A stretch of 64,000 nt of DNA from Stigmatella aurantiaca (GTDB taxonomy: Bacteria; Myxococcota; Myxococcia; Myxococcales; Myxococcaceae). The notes beneath the pieces were generated by a model. That model ran no database searches, had not been told where the DNA came from, and was given only the letters and a program-made list of their open reading frames with translations. Made by a program: the position numbers and the translations under genes. Below are positions 17,142-26,229 of this stretch, one piece after another. Position 1 is the first letter of the stretch. Each line of letters begins with the position of its first letter. The DNA lies in contig NZ_FOAP01000003.1 of NCBI RefSeq assembly GCF_900109545.1, forward strand, positions 434,001 to 498,000, in the 5' to 3' direction.

Positions 17142-18170
17142 ATGGAGCACTTTTCTATGCGGTGGACTTTACGCCAGCAGCGCGGTGCCGCCTCGGTGGA
17201 GGCGGCTATCAGCATGATCATCATTATCCCCATCTTCATGTACGCGCTCTTCCTGGACGACTTGCTGCGCTACGCGGCGGACGTGACGGAAGCGGTTACC
17301 TCCACGCCCTGGGATTTCACCGGGCAGGACTACATGAAGGGCGAGGAGAAGTCCTCCGGCGTCCAGGGCATGGCGCGGCTGATGTTCTGCGACCACGAGT
17401 CCAGTGGCGACAGTTACAACCAGGGCCAGGATTGTGACGCCACGGACCACCATGACGAGCGTGCCTTCGTGGGCCATGTTTGCTGGCTCAACGATGAGGG
17501 CAAGGCCGAGCAGGTGACGTGCAAGCAGGTAGACACGAGCGTGGGCAACCTGGGCGTGGGCGTCTATGACCAGTACCGGCAGCAGTTCGGGCCCCAGGGC
17601 GGGCTGTACTCCTGTTACGCGAAGGCAGTGGTGGAGAACTATCTGCTGCCCAAGTCCTTCCTCCAGGAGTTCTCCAACGTGGACCTGAGCAAGGAGAACT
17701 GGAAAGGCAAGGGAGACATTCACGGCAACGCCAAGGCAGGCACTGACGACACGGCCTACTTCCTGGCGCAGCAGGACTTCGCGATCGTCACCGATACCCT
17801 GGCGCTCAATGACAAGACCGCCAGCGTGAAGGTGAGCCCTGATCAAAAAAGCGGCGAGATGTATGACCGGGTGGCGAAGGTCTACACAGGCAACCAGGGC
17901 TTCCGGCTCGCTCAGGTCGAGTACCAGACGTTCCGTCGGCAGTTGGACGCCGCGAACATCCTTCTCCCGGGCGTCGGGGACGATGCGCTGACGCCCAACG
18001 TGGCGCTGCCAGAGGCGGGCGAGTACACCCAAAAGATCGAAAACGACCAGGGTGGCTCGAATGACTTCTTCGCCACGCCGTGGCGGGATGGGGCGGGAGA
18101 CCGGCACCAGAAGACCGCCAATGCCCGCGGCAACTACTACATGGGCTGCCAGAACCCGGAAAGCTGCTGA
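17142..18170 (+). CDS. second TadE-like prepilin protein
   Basis: 342 residues. The RGAASVEAAISMIIIIPIFMYALFLDDLL segment is a TadE/TadF prepilin helix with Glu at the +5-like place. The mature domain has six or so cysteines (CDHE, CDATD, CWLN, TCKQ, SCYAK and a C-terminal pair) suggesting disulphides. It begins two bases after the previous stop and its own stop overlaps the next start (TGATG). The Cys content is unusual for a cytoplasmic protein and supports export. Confidence 0.65.
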   Translation: MEHFSMRWTLRQQRGAASVEAAISMIIIIPIFMYALFLDDLLRYAADVTEAVTSTPWDFTGQDYMKGEEKSSGVQGMARLMFCDHESSGDSYNQGQDCDATDHHDERAFVGHVCWLNDEGKAEQVTCKQVDTSVGNLGVGVYDQYRQQFGPQGGLYSCYAKAVVENYLLPKSFLQEFSNVDLSKENWKGKGDIHGNAKAGTDDTAYFLAQQDFAIVTDTLALNDKTASVKVSPDQKSGEMYDRVAKVYTGNQGFRLAQVEYQTFRRQLDAANILLPGVGDDALTPNVALPEAGEYTQKIENDQGGSNDFFATPWRDGAGDRHQKTANARGNYYMGCQNPESC

Positions 18171-19009
18171 TGCCGAAGGGCCCCTCTCCCCTCGTTCGCG
18201 CGGGGCTGCTGTTGTTCTCGGTGGCGGTGGTAGGGGCGCTGATCGGCTTTGCCTGGGAGGCGCGGCTTTCCGAACAGGAAGAGGCGCGCCTGGACACGCT
18301 CATGTCCCGCGGGGCGGAAGGTCTGCCCGGCGTCTCGCCCCGGAGCGAAGGGCCCACGCCCGAGGAGCAGGCCGTCGTCCGGCGGGCCACCCAGGGAATG
18401 CCACCCTACAAGGATGCCATCCCCCAGCCGCTGGCGGCCGACTTCCTGGATGAGAACTCGCCCATCGCCGTCGCGTGGTTCATGACTCCCGACGCGCCCT
18501 CGGCGGTGCTCGACTTCTACCAGGCCGCGCTGATGGACGCGGGCCTTCCCCCGGTCCAGCGCCGCTACAACGCGAACGCGGGATACATCGGGTACTGGAT
18601 GCCAGACACCCAGCAGATGCACACCGTGTCGGTGCTGGCTCAGGGCGAGGAGACGATGGTCCTGGTCTCTGCGGGCAAGGTGGAGTCGTTCATCGCGAAC
18701 CATGGCAAGGTGCCCCCGGGCGTGCCGCTGCCTCCGGGAGCGCGTGACCCCATGGTGCTCTCCTTCCGCGAGGAGGGGCAGGTGCGTCACTCCATCGTGA
18801 CCGAGTTGGGCCAGGAGCAAGTGGAGGGACTGCGCGCGTTCTACCAGCAGACCTTGGAGCCTCAGGGCTGGAGCATGGATGACAGCGGCCCCGCAGGCCC
18901 GGAGGACGATTCATTCTCGTTTCGCCGGGGCAGCAGCCGGCTCAGCGCCATGGTTCAACGCGAGGGAGCCCGTGCGCGGTTTCACCTGACGCTGGAGCAG
19001 CCAGAATAA
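18170..19009 (+). CDS. single-pass membrane protein, unknown function
   Basis: 279 residues from ATG 18170. One N-terminal helix (AGLLLFSVAVVGALIGFAW) anchors a soluble part with two similar-looking halves, each with an aromatic 'DFYQ' or 'AFYQQTL' helix: AVLDFYQAALMDAGLPP near 120 and GLRAFYQQTLEPQGW near 225. This suggests an internal duplication of a small alpha/beta domain. Translationally coupled to the TadE-like gene, so likely a partner in the same envelope complex. Confidence 0.6.
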   Translation: MPKGPSPLVRAGLLLFSVAVVGALIGFAWEARLSEQEEARLDTLMSRGAEGLPGVSPRSEGPTPEEQAVVRRATQGMPPYKDAIPQPLAADFLDENSPIAVAWFMTPDAPSAVLDFYQAALMDAGLPPVQRRYNANAGYIGYWMPDTQQMHTVSVLAQGEETMVLVSAGKVESFIANHGKVPPGVPLPPGARDPMVLSFREEGQVRHSIVTELGQEQVEGLRAFYQQTLEPQGWSMDDSGPAGPEDDSFSFRRGSSRLSAMVQREGARARFHLTLEQPE

Positions 19010-19024
19010 AAGGGACGAAGGACC

Positions 19025-19270
19025 ATGCGAATGAACATCGGAACGAACAAGATGCTGGGGGCCGTGCTGGGTCTCGCCCTTCTTGCTAGCGGCATGGCCG
19101 CCGCGGAGGGAAGCCGGGTCCGGAGCAAGCGGAGCTGTCCGGATCGGTGCGCCAAGAACCTCAAGGAGTGCACCCAGGTATGCAAGGAGTCAGCGGGCCC
19201 CGCTGGCGCGCCCACGTGCATCCAGGCCTGCCAGCAGGCCGAGCAGAAGTGCGCCATCAAGTGCGGATGA
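19025..19270 (+). CDS. small Cys-rich secreted protein (twin CX3C-X6-CX3C)
   Basis: 81 residues. The signal peptide (LGAVLGLALLASGMAAA) is followed by a mature part with eight cysteines in two copies of C-X3-C-X6-C-X3-C: CPDRC...CTQVC and CIQAC...CAIKC. The helical spacing suggests disulphide-linked hairpins. AAGGA precedes ATG 19025. A paralogue with the same Cys pattern lies at 19565, and a Flp-like pilin sits between them. Function unknown. Confidence 0.7.
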   Translation: MRMNIGTNKMLGAVLGLALLASGMAAAEGSRVRSKRSCPDRCAKNLKECTQVCKESAGPAGAPTCIQACQQAEQKCAIKCG

Positions 19271-19281
19271 GGAGACGGACC

Positions 19282-19470
19282 ATGAGCGCCCTTGCCCCCC
19301 GGACCTTGCCCTCGCGTGCCCGCGGCCAGTCCATGGTGGAGTACGTAACCATCAGCGCCGCCTTCCTGGGCGTGGGCGCCATTGGTTGGCCCTTCCTGGT
19401 GCAGTTGCTGAATGCTTTGAGCCGCTACTTCAGCTCGCTCTACTACATCATCCAGTCGCCCCTGCCGTGA
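19282..19470 (+). CDS. Flp-type pilin-like peptide
   Basis: 62 residues. The segment RGQSMVEYVTISAAFLGVGAIGWPFLVQLL matches a Flp prepilin: polar leader, a Glu-Tyr pair (VEY) and a hydrophobic helix. It is the Tad/Flp major-subunit type by length and pattern. GGAGA lies about nine bases before ATG 19282. It ends a run of TadE-like genes, which supports the call; no TadA/CpaF motor or TadV protease is in the window. Confidence 0.65.
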   Translation: MSALAPRTLPSRARGQSMVEYVTISAAFLGVGAIGWPFLVQLLNALSRYFSSLYYIIQSPLP

Positions 19471-19564
19471 GGCAGGCAGGCGCCCGGGGGGGCGTGACGC
19501 GCTCCGTCACCCGGTCAGGTTAGTCTGCATGCCTCCGGGCCCTTCCGGGCCCGTGGAGGTTGCG

Positions 19565-19822
19565 ATGCGGATCAGCACACGGTTTTACCCCCTGGCAGGG
19601 CCCCTCGCCGTGGGGCTCTGGCTGGCCAGCGCACCGGCCCTGAGCGAGGGCCGGCGCCGCGGCGAGCCCGCCTCGTGCCAGGATCGCTGCGATGACGAGT
19701 CCCAGCGGTGCCGGGACATCTGTCAGAAGTATGCCGGCGGCGGCAGCGACGAGTGCCTCAAGTCCTGCGAGAAGGAGCAGAAGGCGTGCTCCCGTCACTG
19801 CAAGGAGGCCCCCCGGAAGTAG
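19565..19822 (+). CDS. small Cys-rich secreted protein, paralogue of 19025 gene
   Basis: 85 residues from ATG 19565, with GGAGG five bases upstream; an earlier in-frame ATG at 19529 is less likely. Signal peptide (GPLAVGLWLASAPALS) then the same pattern C-X3-C-X6-C-X3-C twice (CQDRC...CRDIC, CLKSC...CSRHC). The mature part is strongly charged. Probably periplasmic or secreted. It stands just before the convergent sppA gene. Confidence 0.7.
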   Translation: MRISTRFYPLAGPLAVGLWLASAPALSEGRRRGEPASCQDRCDDESQRCRDICQKYAGGGSDECLKSCEKEQKACSRHCKEAPRK

Positions 19823-19840
19823 GAGGCCTCCTGAGGCGCG

Positions 19841-21637
19841 CTACCAGCGCGTCTCGGGCAGCGGGGCCCGGAGCGTCTCCGGCTGCGGCCCCCACAGCCC
19901 CAGCCGCGTGCCCAGCCGGTAGAGCTGCCGCGTCTGCTCCAGCGCCGGCACCCACGGTGAGAGCGCCGCGAGCTGCGCGCTGCGCTCATCCTCGCTGTTG
20001 TCCCCTTCCCCGCCGCCCAGCAGGCCGGCAATCACCTCCGCGGGCTGCTTCTTCCGGGGGAACACCTGCAGGCGCACCTTCGCGTCCTTCGGCAGCTTCG
20101 CCGCCTCGCGCACCAGCTCCAGCGCCTTGGGGAAGCCGCCCAGCTCGTCCACCAGCCCCAGCTCCTTCGCGTCCTCGCCCGTCCACACCCGGCCGCGCGC
20201 CACCGCCTGGAGCTTCTCCAGCGGCAGGCGCCGCCCCTCGGCCGCCTTCTGCGTGAAGTCCACGTACACGCGGTCCAGCGAGGCCTCGTTCTTGGCCAGT
20301 TGCTCCGGGCTGAAGTCCGTGTCCGTGCTGTAGAGCGTCGCGTCCTTGCCGAAGGCGACGGTCTCGAAGTTGATGCCCAGCTTCGCCCAGAAGTCCGCCG
20401 TCACCATCTTCCCCCCGTACACGCCGATGCTGCCCGTGAGCGTGCCCGGCTGGGCCACAATCTTGTCCGCCCCCATGGAGACGAAGTAGCCGCCGCTCGC
20501 CGCGTACGTGGCCATGGAGACGATGACCGGCTTGCCCTGCTCGCGCGCGCGCTGCACCTCGCGGCGCACGGTGTCGCTGGCCACGTAGCTGCCCCCCGGG
20601 CTGTCCACCCGGAAGAGGATGGCCTTCACGTCCTTGTCCTCCGTGGCCTTGCGCAGCGCCAGCGCCACGCTGTCCGCGCCGAACGAGGCGTCCCCGCCCA
20701 GCGGGTCGAAGCCGCTCTTGCCCCGGACGATGCCGCCCACCCCGTACACCAGCGCCACCGTCTCCCCCGTCTCGTGCGGCCGGCCCGCCCGCTCCAGGTA
20801 CTTGTCCAGGAAGAGCAGCTTCGCGCCCTCCCCGGCCTCCGCCTTCACCTTGGCGAGCACCTCGTCCCGGTAGAGCAGCCCGTCCACCAGCTTGGCCTCC
20901 AGCGCCGCCTGGCCCAGGAGGGGCGCCCGGTCGATGAGCGCCTTCACCTCGTCCTCGCTCAGCTTGCGCCCCTCGGCGATGCCGCGCACCACCTGCCCGA
21001 AGAGGCTGCCCAGGAACTTCTCCGTCGCCTCGCGGTGCGCGGCCGTGTAGCCCTGCTCGGTATAGGTGTTGACCGCGTTCTTGTACTCGTAGCGCTGGCC
21101 GATGCGCGGCTGCACCCCCAGCTTGGCGAACGCGTCGCGCGCGAACGGCGTCTCCATGGCCACGCCCGTGAGCGTCACGTCCCCCGAGGGCTGGACGTAG
21201 ACTTCGTCGAACGCGGTGGCCAGGTAGTACGCCCCCGTGGCGCTGCCGCCCTCGCCGAAGGTGTCCGTGTAGGCCACGGCCTTCTTGCCGCTCGCGCGGA
21301 AGGCCTTCACCGCGTCGCGCAGCTCCTGGGCCACGGCGATGCCGCCCGGCTGGTCGATGCGCACGAGCAGCGACTTCACCCGGCTGTCCTGCGCGGCCTT
21401 CTCCAGCGCCTCCACCACGTCCCGCACGGTGGTTGGCTCTGGGCCAAAAGCGCCCGCCAGCGAGTCCTCCGGCACCTGCTCCTGCAGCGGCTGGTCCAGC
21501 TCCAGCTCCAGCACCAGGGTGCCTGGCACGGAGGGCTTGCTCGCCGAGGCCACCAGGATGAGCAGGATGAGGCCCGCGACGAACAGAATGGAGAGCGCGC
21601 CGATGACGGCCAGGGCGCCCACGATGAAGCGTTTCAT
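19841..21637 (-). CDS. sppA: signal peptide peptidase SppA, long form
   Basis: 598 residues from ATG 21637. One N-terminal membrane helix (VAGLILLILVASA) is followed by two ClpP-like domains, as in the 67-kDa E. coli type. The catalytic Lys is in the N-terminal domain (YKNAVNTYTEQGY) and the Ser in the C-terminal domain (YAASGGYFVSMGADKI). It degrades signal peptides in the inner membrane. Convergent with the Cys-rich gene. Confidence 0.93.
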   Translation of the reverse strand: MKRFIVGALAVIGALSILFVAGLILLILVASASKPSVPGTLVLELELDQPLQEQVPEDSLAGAFGPEPTTVRDVVEALEKAAQDSRVKSLLVRIDQPGGIAVAQELRDAVKAFRASGKKAVAYTDTFGEGGSATGAYYLATAFDEVYVQPSGDVTLTGVAMETPFARDAFAKLGVQPRIGQRYEYKNAVNTYTEQGYTAAHREATEKFLGSLFGQVVRGIAEGRKLSEDEVKALIDRAPLLGQAALEAKLVDGLLYRDEVLAKVKAEAGEGAKLLFLDKYLERAGRPHETGETVALVYGVGGIVRGKSGFDPLGGDASFGADSVALALRKATEDKDVKAILFRVDSPGGSYVASDTVRREVQRAREQGKPVIVSMATYAASGGYFVSMGADKIVAQPGTLTGSIGVYGGKMVTADFWAKLGINFETVAFGKDATLYSTDTDFSPEQLAKNEASLDRVYVDFTQKAAEGRRLPLEKLQAVARGRVWTGEDAKELGLVDELGGFPKALELVREAAKLPKDAKVRLQVFPRKKQPAEVIAGLLGGGEGDNSEDERSAQLAALSPWVPALEQTRQLYRLGTRLGLWGPQPETLRAPLPETRW

Positions 21638-21866
21638 GACTCCCTCACACGCAAGCGGGACCGGCGAAGAAGGGGCGGCCCGCGCAGGCAGGGTGCTTAC
21701 TACCAATCCCCGCCGGGGGGCGGGGTTCCTGTGGCCCCCGCGCCTGTTGAACAATCCGCACTCCCGGGGGCGCTTGCCCCACGGGCATACGGTGTTTTCC
21801 GGGATGACCGGTAGGGTGGGGCGGGTTGGAGGCGCCGTGCCCTTTTCGCCGACCCATGAGGCCCGT

Positions 21867-24650
21867 ATGTGCCGCTCTTTCCTGGCCCTGGTGGCCGTCC
21901 TGCTGGTGGCCGCCCCCCCGGCGCTCGCCGCCAAAACGTCCCCGCAGGCCCCCAAGGGCATGCTCGCCCCGGTGACGAGCGTGGAGGGCATCACCGAGTA
22001 CCGCCTGCCCAACGGCCTGCGCGTGGTGCTCTTCCCGGACCCCTCCAAGCCCACCGTCACCGTGAACGTCACCTACTTCGTGGGCAGCAAGCACGAGGGC
22101 CCTGGCGAGGCCGGCATGGCCCACCTGCTCGAGCACCTGCTGTTCAAGGGCACCCCGAAGCACCCGCGCATTCCCCAGGAGCTCACCGAGCGTGGCGCCC
22201 GGCCCAACGGCACCACCTGGCTCGACCGGACGAACTACTTCGAGACGCTGCCCTCCTCCGAGGCCAACCTCGCCTGGGCCCTCTCCTTCGAGGCGGACCG
22301 GATGGTGAACAGCTTCATCGCCCAGAAGGACCTCGACAGCGAGATGACCGTGGTGCGCAACGAGCTGGAGCGCGGGGAGAACAACCCCCACGCGGTGCTC
22401 CTGCGCCGGGTGCTCGGCACCGCCTTCCTCTTCCACAACTACGGCAAGCCCACCATCGGCACCCGCGCGGACGTGGAGAACGTGCCCATCGAGCGGCTCC
22501 AGGCCTTCTACCGGAAGTACTACCGGCCGGATAACGCCCTGCTCGTGGTGGCGGGCCGCTTCGACGAGGCCAAAGCGCTCCAGCTCGTCCAGGCCTCCTT
22601 CGGCAAGCTGCCGCGCCCCAAGGCGCCCCTGCCGCGCACGTACACCGAGGAGCCCACCCAGGATGGCGAGCGCGAAGTCACCCTGCGCCGCGTGGGCGAG
22701 ACGGCCGCCCTCACCGCCGCGTACCACATCCCCGAGGGGGCCCATGAGAGCTTCGGCGCCCTGGACGTGCTCACCGAGGTGCTCGGCGACACGCCCTCGG
22801 GGCGGCTCTACAAGGCGCTGGTGGAGCCGCGCAAGGCGGTGCGCGCGAGCGCCTCCAACCTCCAGCTCCAGGACCCGGGCGTGCTGCTCGTCAACACGCA
22901 GCTGCGCGAGGGCCAGAGCGTGGAGGCCGCCCGCGCGGTGCTGCTCCAGACGGTGGAGGAGGCCGCGCGCACGCCCTTCACCGCCGAGGAGGTGGCGCGC
23001 GCGAAGACGAGCCTCCTGAAGTCCGTGGACCTGCTGCTCAACGACTCGGAGAACGCCGCCATCTCCCTGTCCGAGTGGGCCGCCATCGGCGACTGGCGCC
23101 TGCTCTTCCTGCACCGCGACCGGGTGGAGGCGGTGAAGCCCGAGGACGTCACCCGCGTGGCGGCCCTGTACCTGAAGCCCTCCAACCGGACGCTGGGCCA
23201 GTTCGTGCCCACCGCCACGCTGGACCGCGCCGAGATGCCCCCGCGCGTGGACCTGGCCGCCATGCTCCAGGGCTACCAGGGCCGCGCCGCCGTGGCGCAG
23301 GGCGAGGCGTTCGATCCCTCGCCCGCGAGCATCGAGGCCCGGGTGCTGCGGCCCGCGGCCGGCGAGGGGCTGAAGCTGGCGCTGCTGCCCAAGAAGACCC
23401 GGGGGCAGATGGTGCAGGTGGCGCTCAACCTGCGCTGGGGCACGGCGGAGGCGGTGAAGGGCCAGGCGAAGGTGGCCGAGGCCACGGGGGCCATGCTCCT
23501 GCGCGGCACGCGGACGAAGAGCCGCCAGCAGATCCAGGACACGCTCGACCAGCTCAAGGCCCGCGTGGGGATGAACGGCGGGCCGCTGGGGGCCGCCGTC
23601 TCCGTGGAGACGGTGCGCGAGAACCTGCCCGCGGTGCTGCGGCTGGTGGCCGAGGCGCTGCGCGAGCCCGCCTTCGATGCCCAGGAGTTCACCCTGCTGC
23701 AGCAGCAGTGGCTGGCCTCGCTGGAGAAGGCCCGGAGCGAGCCGGAGACGCAAGGGGGCAACGCCTTCCTGCGCGCGCTCGGGGGCCAGTACCCGGTGGG
23801 CCACCCGTACCACGTGCCCGCCGTGGACGAGAACATCGGCCTGGTGAAGGCGGTGACGCGCGAGCAGGTGGTGGCCTTCCACCGGGGCTTCTATGGGGCC
23901 TCGAACGGGGAGCTCGCCGCGGTGGGGGACTTCGATGCGCCAGCGCTGGAGGCGCTCGTGCGCGAGCTGTTCGGCGCGTGGAAGAGCCCGGCCCCGTACG
24001 TGCGCGTGCCGCAGACGTTCCACGCCGCGGCCCCGCGCGCGCTGGTGCTGGAGACGCCCGACAAGGCCAACGCCTACTTCCGCGCGGGGCACAACCTGCA
24101 GCTGCGCGAGGATGACCCGGACTGGCCCGCGCTCCTCTTGGGCAACTTCATGCTGGGCGGCGGCTTCCTCAACTCGCGCCTGGCCACGCGCATCCGCCAC
24201 CAGGAGGGCCTGTCCTACACGGTGTCCAGCGCGCTCACCGCCTCCCCGCTCGACGCGGTGGGCGCTTTCAGCACGTATGCCATTTACGCCCCGCAGAACG
24301 CCGCGCGGCTGGAGAAGGCGCTGCGCGAGGAGCTGGCCCAGGTGCGGGAGAAGGGCTTCACCCCCGAGGAGGTGGCCAAGGCCCGCTCGGGGCTCCTGGA
24401 GTACCGCCAGGCCCGGCGCGCGCAGGACGAGGGGCTGGTGTGGACGCTGGCCCAGTACCTCTTCTATGGGCGCACGCTGCAATTCGATGCCGCGCTGGAG
24501 CAGCGCCTGGCGCAGCTGACGCCCGAGGACGTGCGCCGGGCGCTCGCGCGGCACGTGGACCCGGCCCAGCTCACCGTGGTGAAGGCCGGCGACTTCGCGG
24601 GGGCAAAGCAGAAAGCCCCGGCAAAGGCGCCCGCCGGCGAGGCTCCCTAG
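21867..24650 (+). CDS. M16-family zinc protease, tandem domains
   Basis: 927 residues from ATG 21867, the start that yields a signal peptide (FLALVAVLLVAAPPALAA). The first M16 domain has the zinc site HLLEH (in GMAHLLEHLLFKG) with the distal Glu in NELERGENNP. The second M16 pair begins around residue 500 and lacks the HxxEH motif, as is normal for the inactive half. The C-terminal pseudo-domain has the R-Y type segment (RIRHQEGLSYTV). Likely a periplasmic peptidase resembling PqqL-type proteins. Substrate unknown. Confidence 0.92.
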   Translation: MCRSFLALVAVLLVAAPPALAAKTSPQAPKGMLAPVTSVEGITEYRLPNGLRVVLFPDPSKPTVTVNVTYFVGSKHEGPGEAGMAHLLEHLLFKGTPKHPRIPQELTERGARPNGTTWLDRTNYFETLPSSEANLAWALSFEADRMVNSFIAQKDLDSEMTVVRNELERGENNPHAVLLRRVLGTAFLFHNYGKPTIGTRADVENVPIERLQAFYRKYYRPDNALLVVAGRFDEAKALQLVQASFGKLPRPKAPLPRTYTEEPTQDGEREVTLRRVGETAALTAAYHIPEGAHESFGALDVLTEVLGDTPSGRLYKALVEPRKAVRASASNLQLQDPGVLLVNTQLREGQSVEAARAVLLQTVEEAARTPFTAEEVARAKTSLLKSVDLLLNDSENAAISLSEWAAIGDWRLLFLHRDRVEAVKPEDVTRVAALYLKPSNRTLGQFVPTATLDRAEMPPRVDLAAMLQGYQGRAAVAQGEAFDPSPASIEARVLRPAAGEGLKLALLPKKTRGQMVQVALNLRWGTAEAVKGQAKVAEATGAMLLRGTRTKSRQQIQDTLDQLKARVGMNGGPLGAAVSVETVRENLPAVLRLVAEALREPAFDAQEFTLLQQQWLASLEKARSEPETQGGNAFLRALGGQYPVGHPYHVPAVDENIGLVKAVTREQVVAFHRGFYGASNGELAAVGDFDAPALEALVRELFGAWKSPAPYVRVPQTFHAAAPRALVLETPDKANAYFRAGHNLQLREDDPDWPALLLGNFMLGGGFLNSRLATRIRHQEGLSYTVSSALTASPLDAVGAFSTYAIYAPQNAARLEKALREELAQVREKGFTPEEVAKARSGLLEYRQARRAQDEGLVWTLAQYLFYGRTLQFDAALEQRLAQLTPEDVRRALARHVDPAQLTVVKAGDFAGAKQKAPAKAPAGEAP

Positions 24651-24897
24651 CCTTTCCACGTGGGGCGCCGGGCGCGGGCCGCGTGGGTTCCCCTGCGCCG
24701 AGGTGCGTTTGGAGAGCCTTGCCAGCGAGGAATTGATCTTCGAGCACGCTTGCCAGCAGGGCGGCGATCTGCGCTATCATTGAACGGCCTGCAAGGGTGC
24801 TGTTGACAGTGATTGGCGCTGACCTCCCCTCGCCCGTTAAAGGCTGGGGCCGTGAAACCTTCACAGTGCGCCAGCGATGCCTGGCGAGGAGAAGAGC

Positions 24898-25566
24898 ATG
24901 GCCATCAATCTGCGTGCACGACAAGCCGTGCTTCACTCGGTGACGAACGAGCAGGAGGCCTCCGCGGCCAAGGGCCGCGCGGCCCCGCGCTCCGAGATGG
25001 ATTGGAGCGAGGCGGAGAAGCGCCCCGAGGGGGAGAAGCAGCCCCTGGCCTTCCCGCGCAACCTCATGCAGCCGCCGAAGTCCCAGGTGGAGAGCTACGT
25101 GGAGGCGATCGACGATCGCATCTTCCAGCTCGACCAGAAGGCCGCGCAGCTCGCGGTGCGCTTCGGGCTGCCCTCGGCGCCCTTCTCGCTCCTGTCGGAC
25201 AACGAGCAGGCCCTCTTCGAGGAGGCGGCCCAGGCGCTCAAGCTCAACCCCGAGAGCAGCCTGTTCGCCGCGTTCGTGCAGTCCTCGCTGGTGCGGGAGT
25301 ACGTGGCGCTGGAGAAGCTCCAGGGCAACTGGCGGCTCGTGTTCCACCGGGAGCCCGCGGTGCTGGGCGCGGGCGCGAGTGCCCAGCCGGCCGTGGTGCC
25401 GCTGGCGGAGGCCTCGCTGGAGGTACGCCGCCGCTTCCTGCACGCCAGCGAGCACTTCTTCCGCGCGTACCTGGGCGCCTGCCGCGCGCACCTGCAGGAG
25501 TCCCGCTCCGCCATCAACGCGGCGGATGCGACGCTCGCCATCCTCGAGGACGTGTCGTTCGACTGA
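24898..25566 (+). CDS. cytoplasmic protein of unknown function
   Basis: 222 residues from ATG 24898, with GAGGAG seven bases upstream. No signal peptide or membrane segment. A charged N-terminal region is followed by a helical domain (SYVEAIDDRIFQLDQKAAQLAVRFG) and a second helical part with HASEHFF. The 247-base gap before it has a TTGACA at 24803 but no convincing -10. No family recognised. Confidence 0.65.
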   Translation: MAINLRARQAVLHSVTNEQEASAAKGRAAPRSEMDWSEAEKRPEGEKQPLAFPRNLMQPPKSQVESYVEAIDDRIFQLDQKAAQLAVRFGLPSAPFSLLSDNEQALFEEAAQALKLNPESSLFAAFVQSSLVREYVALEKLQGNWRLVFHREPAVLGAGASAQPAVVPLAEASLEVRRRFLHASEHFFRAYLGACRAHLQESRSAINAADATLAILEDVSFD

Positions 25567-25620
25567 GGCCGTTGTCATCCGCGCGCGGGGGGCTTACGCC
25601 CGGCGCGGCAGTCCCCCGCC

Positions 25621-26229
25621 ATGCGACGTGAAGTGCTCATCCGCCGCATTGCCCAGGAGCGGGTGGCCCGGCGGCTCCCCCACGAGAAGCTCGCCGAGCT
25701 GTCCGCCTACTGGGGCTGGGATGAGGTCTCTCCCGGCTGGCTGCGGCTGCCCGTGCGCGTGCGCGAGGAGATGCTCCGCCGCGAGGACACGGTGCCGCGC
25801 ATCTGGCGCTCGCTCTATGACGCCTTCTTCGAGTTCGTGGAGGAGGACGCGCGGCGCATCGTCCGCAACGAGGCGCTGAAGGCCGAGGCGGAGGAGCTGG
25901 GCATCGCCGTGGACGCGGTGGAGGGCACGCCGGATGCGGCCGAGCCCTGTCCGTGCTGCGGCTACCGCACGTTCGAGTGGCGTGGCGAGCATGACGTCTG
26001 CCCGGTGTGCGGCTGGGAGGACGAGGACGGCGAGGACATGCTGGATGACGGGCCGGAGCGGCTGCAGCGCTTCAGCGTGGCCCACCAGATGACGCGCGCG
26101 GAGTACCGCCGGGCCTACGAGGCCATGCGCGATGTGGACCTGCGCGCGGGAGACCCGGAGCGGCTGCGCAAGTACGGGCGCTTCGCCACCGCGGAGAGCC
26201 GGCCCCGGCTCATTCCTCGAGGAGATTGA
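25621..26229 (+). CDS. CPCC-family zinc-ribbon protein
   Basis: 202 residues. The central CPCCGYRTFEW...CPVCGWEDE is the Cys-rich CPCC motif (PF14206-like): two CxxC knuckles able to bind one zinc. An N-terminal helical part (about 100 residues) precedes it, and the C-terminus has a basic helix (MTRAEYRRAYEAMRDVDLR). Its 3' end overlaps the convergent kinase gene by 20 bases. Members of this family occur near polymorphic-toxin loci, but nothing here shows such a role. Confidence 0.75.
   Translation: MRREVLIRRIAQERVARRLPHEKLAELSAYWGWDEVSPGWLRLPVRVREEMLRREDTVPRIWRSLYDAFFEFVEEDARRIVRNEALKAEAEELGIAVDAVEGTPDAAEPCPCCGYRTFEWRGEHDVCPVCGWEDEDGEDMLDDGPERLQRFSVAHQMTRAEYRRAYEAMRDVDLRAGDPERLRKYGRFATAESRPRLIPRGD

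Noticed and set aside
20300-21814. Long plus-strand frame opposite sppA
   Set aside because: Antisense shadow; composition is typical of high-GC frame 3 complement, and sppA has clear motifs.
24803-24808. TTGACA as a -35 element
   Set aside because: No plausible -10 at 16-18 bases; the nearest AT-rich word is too far away.
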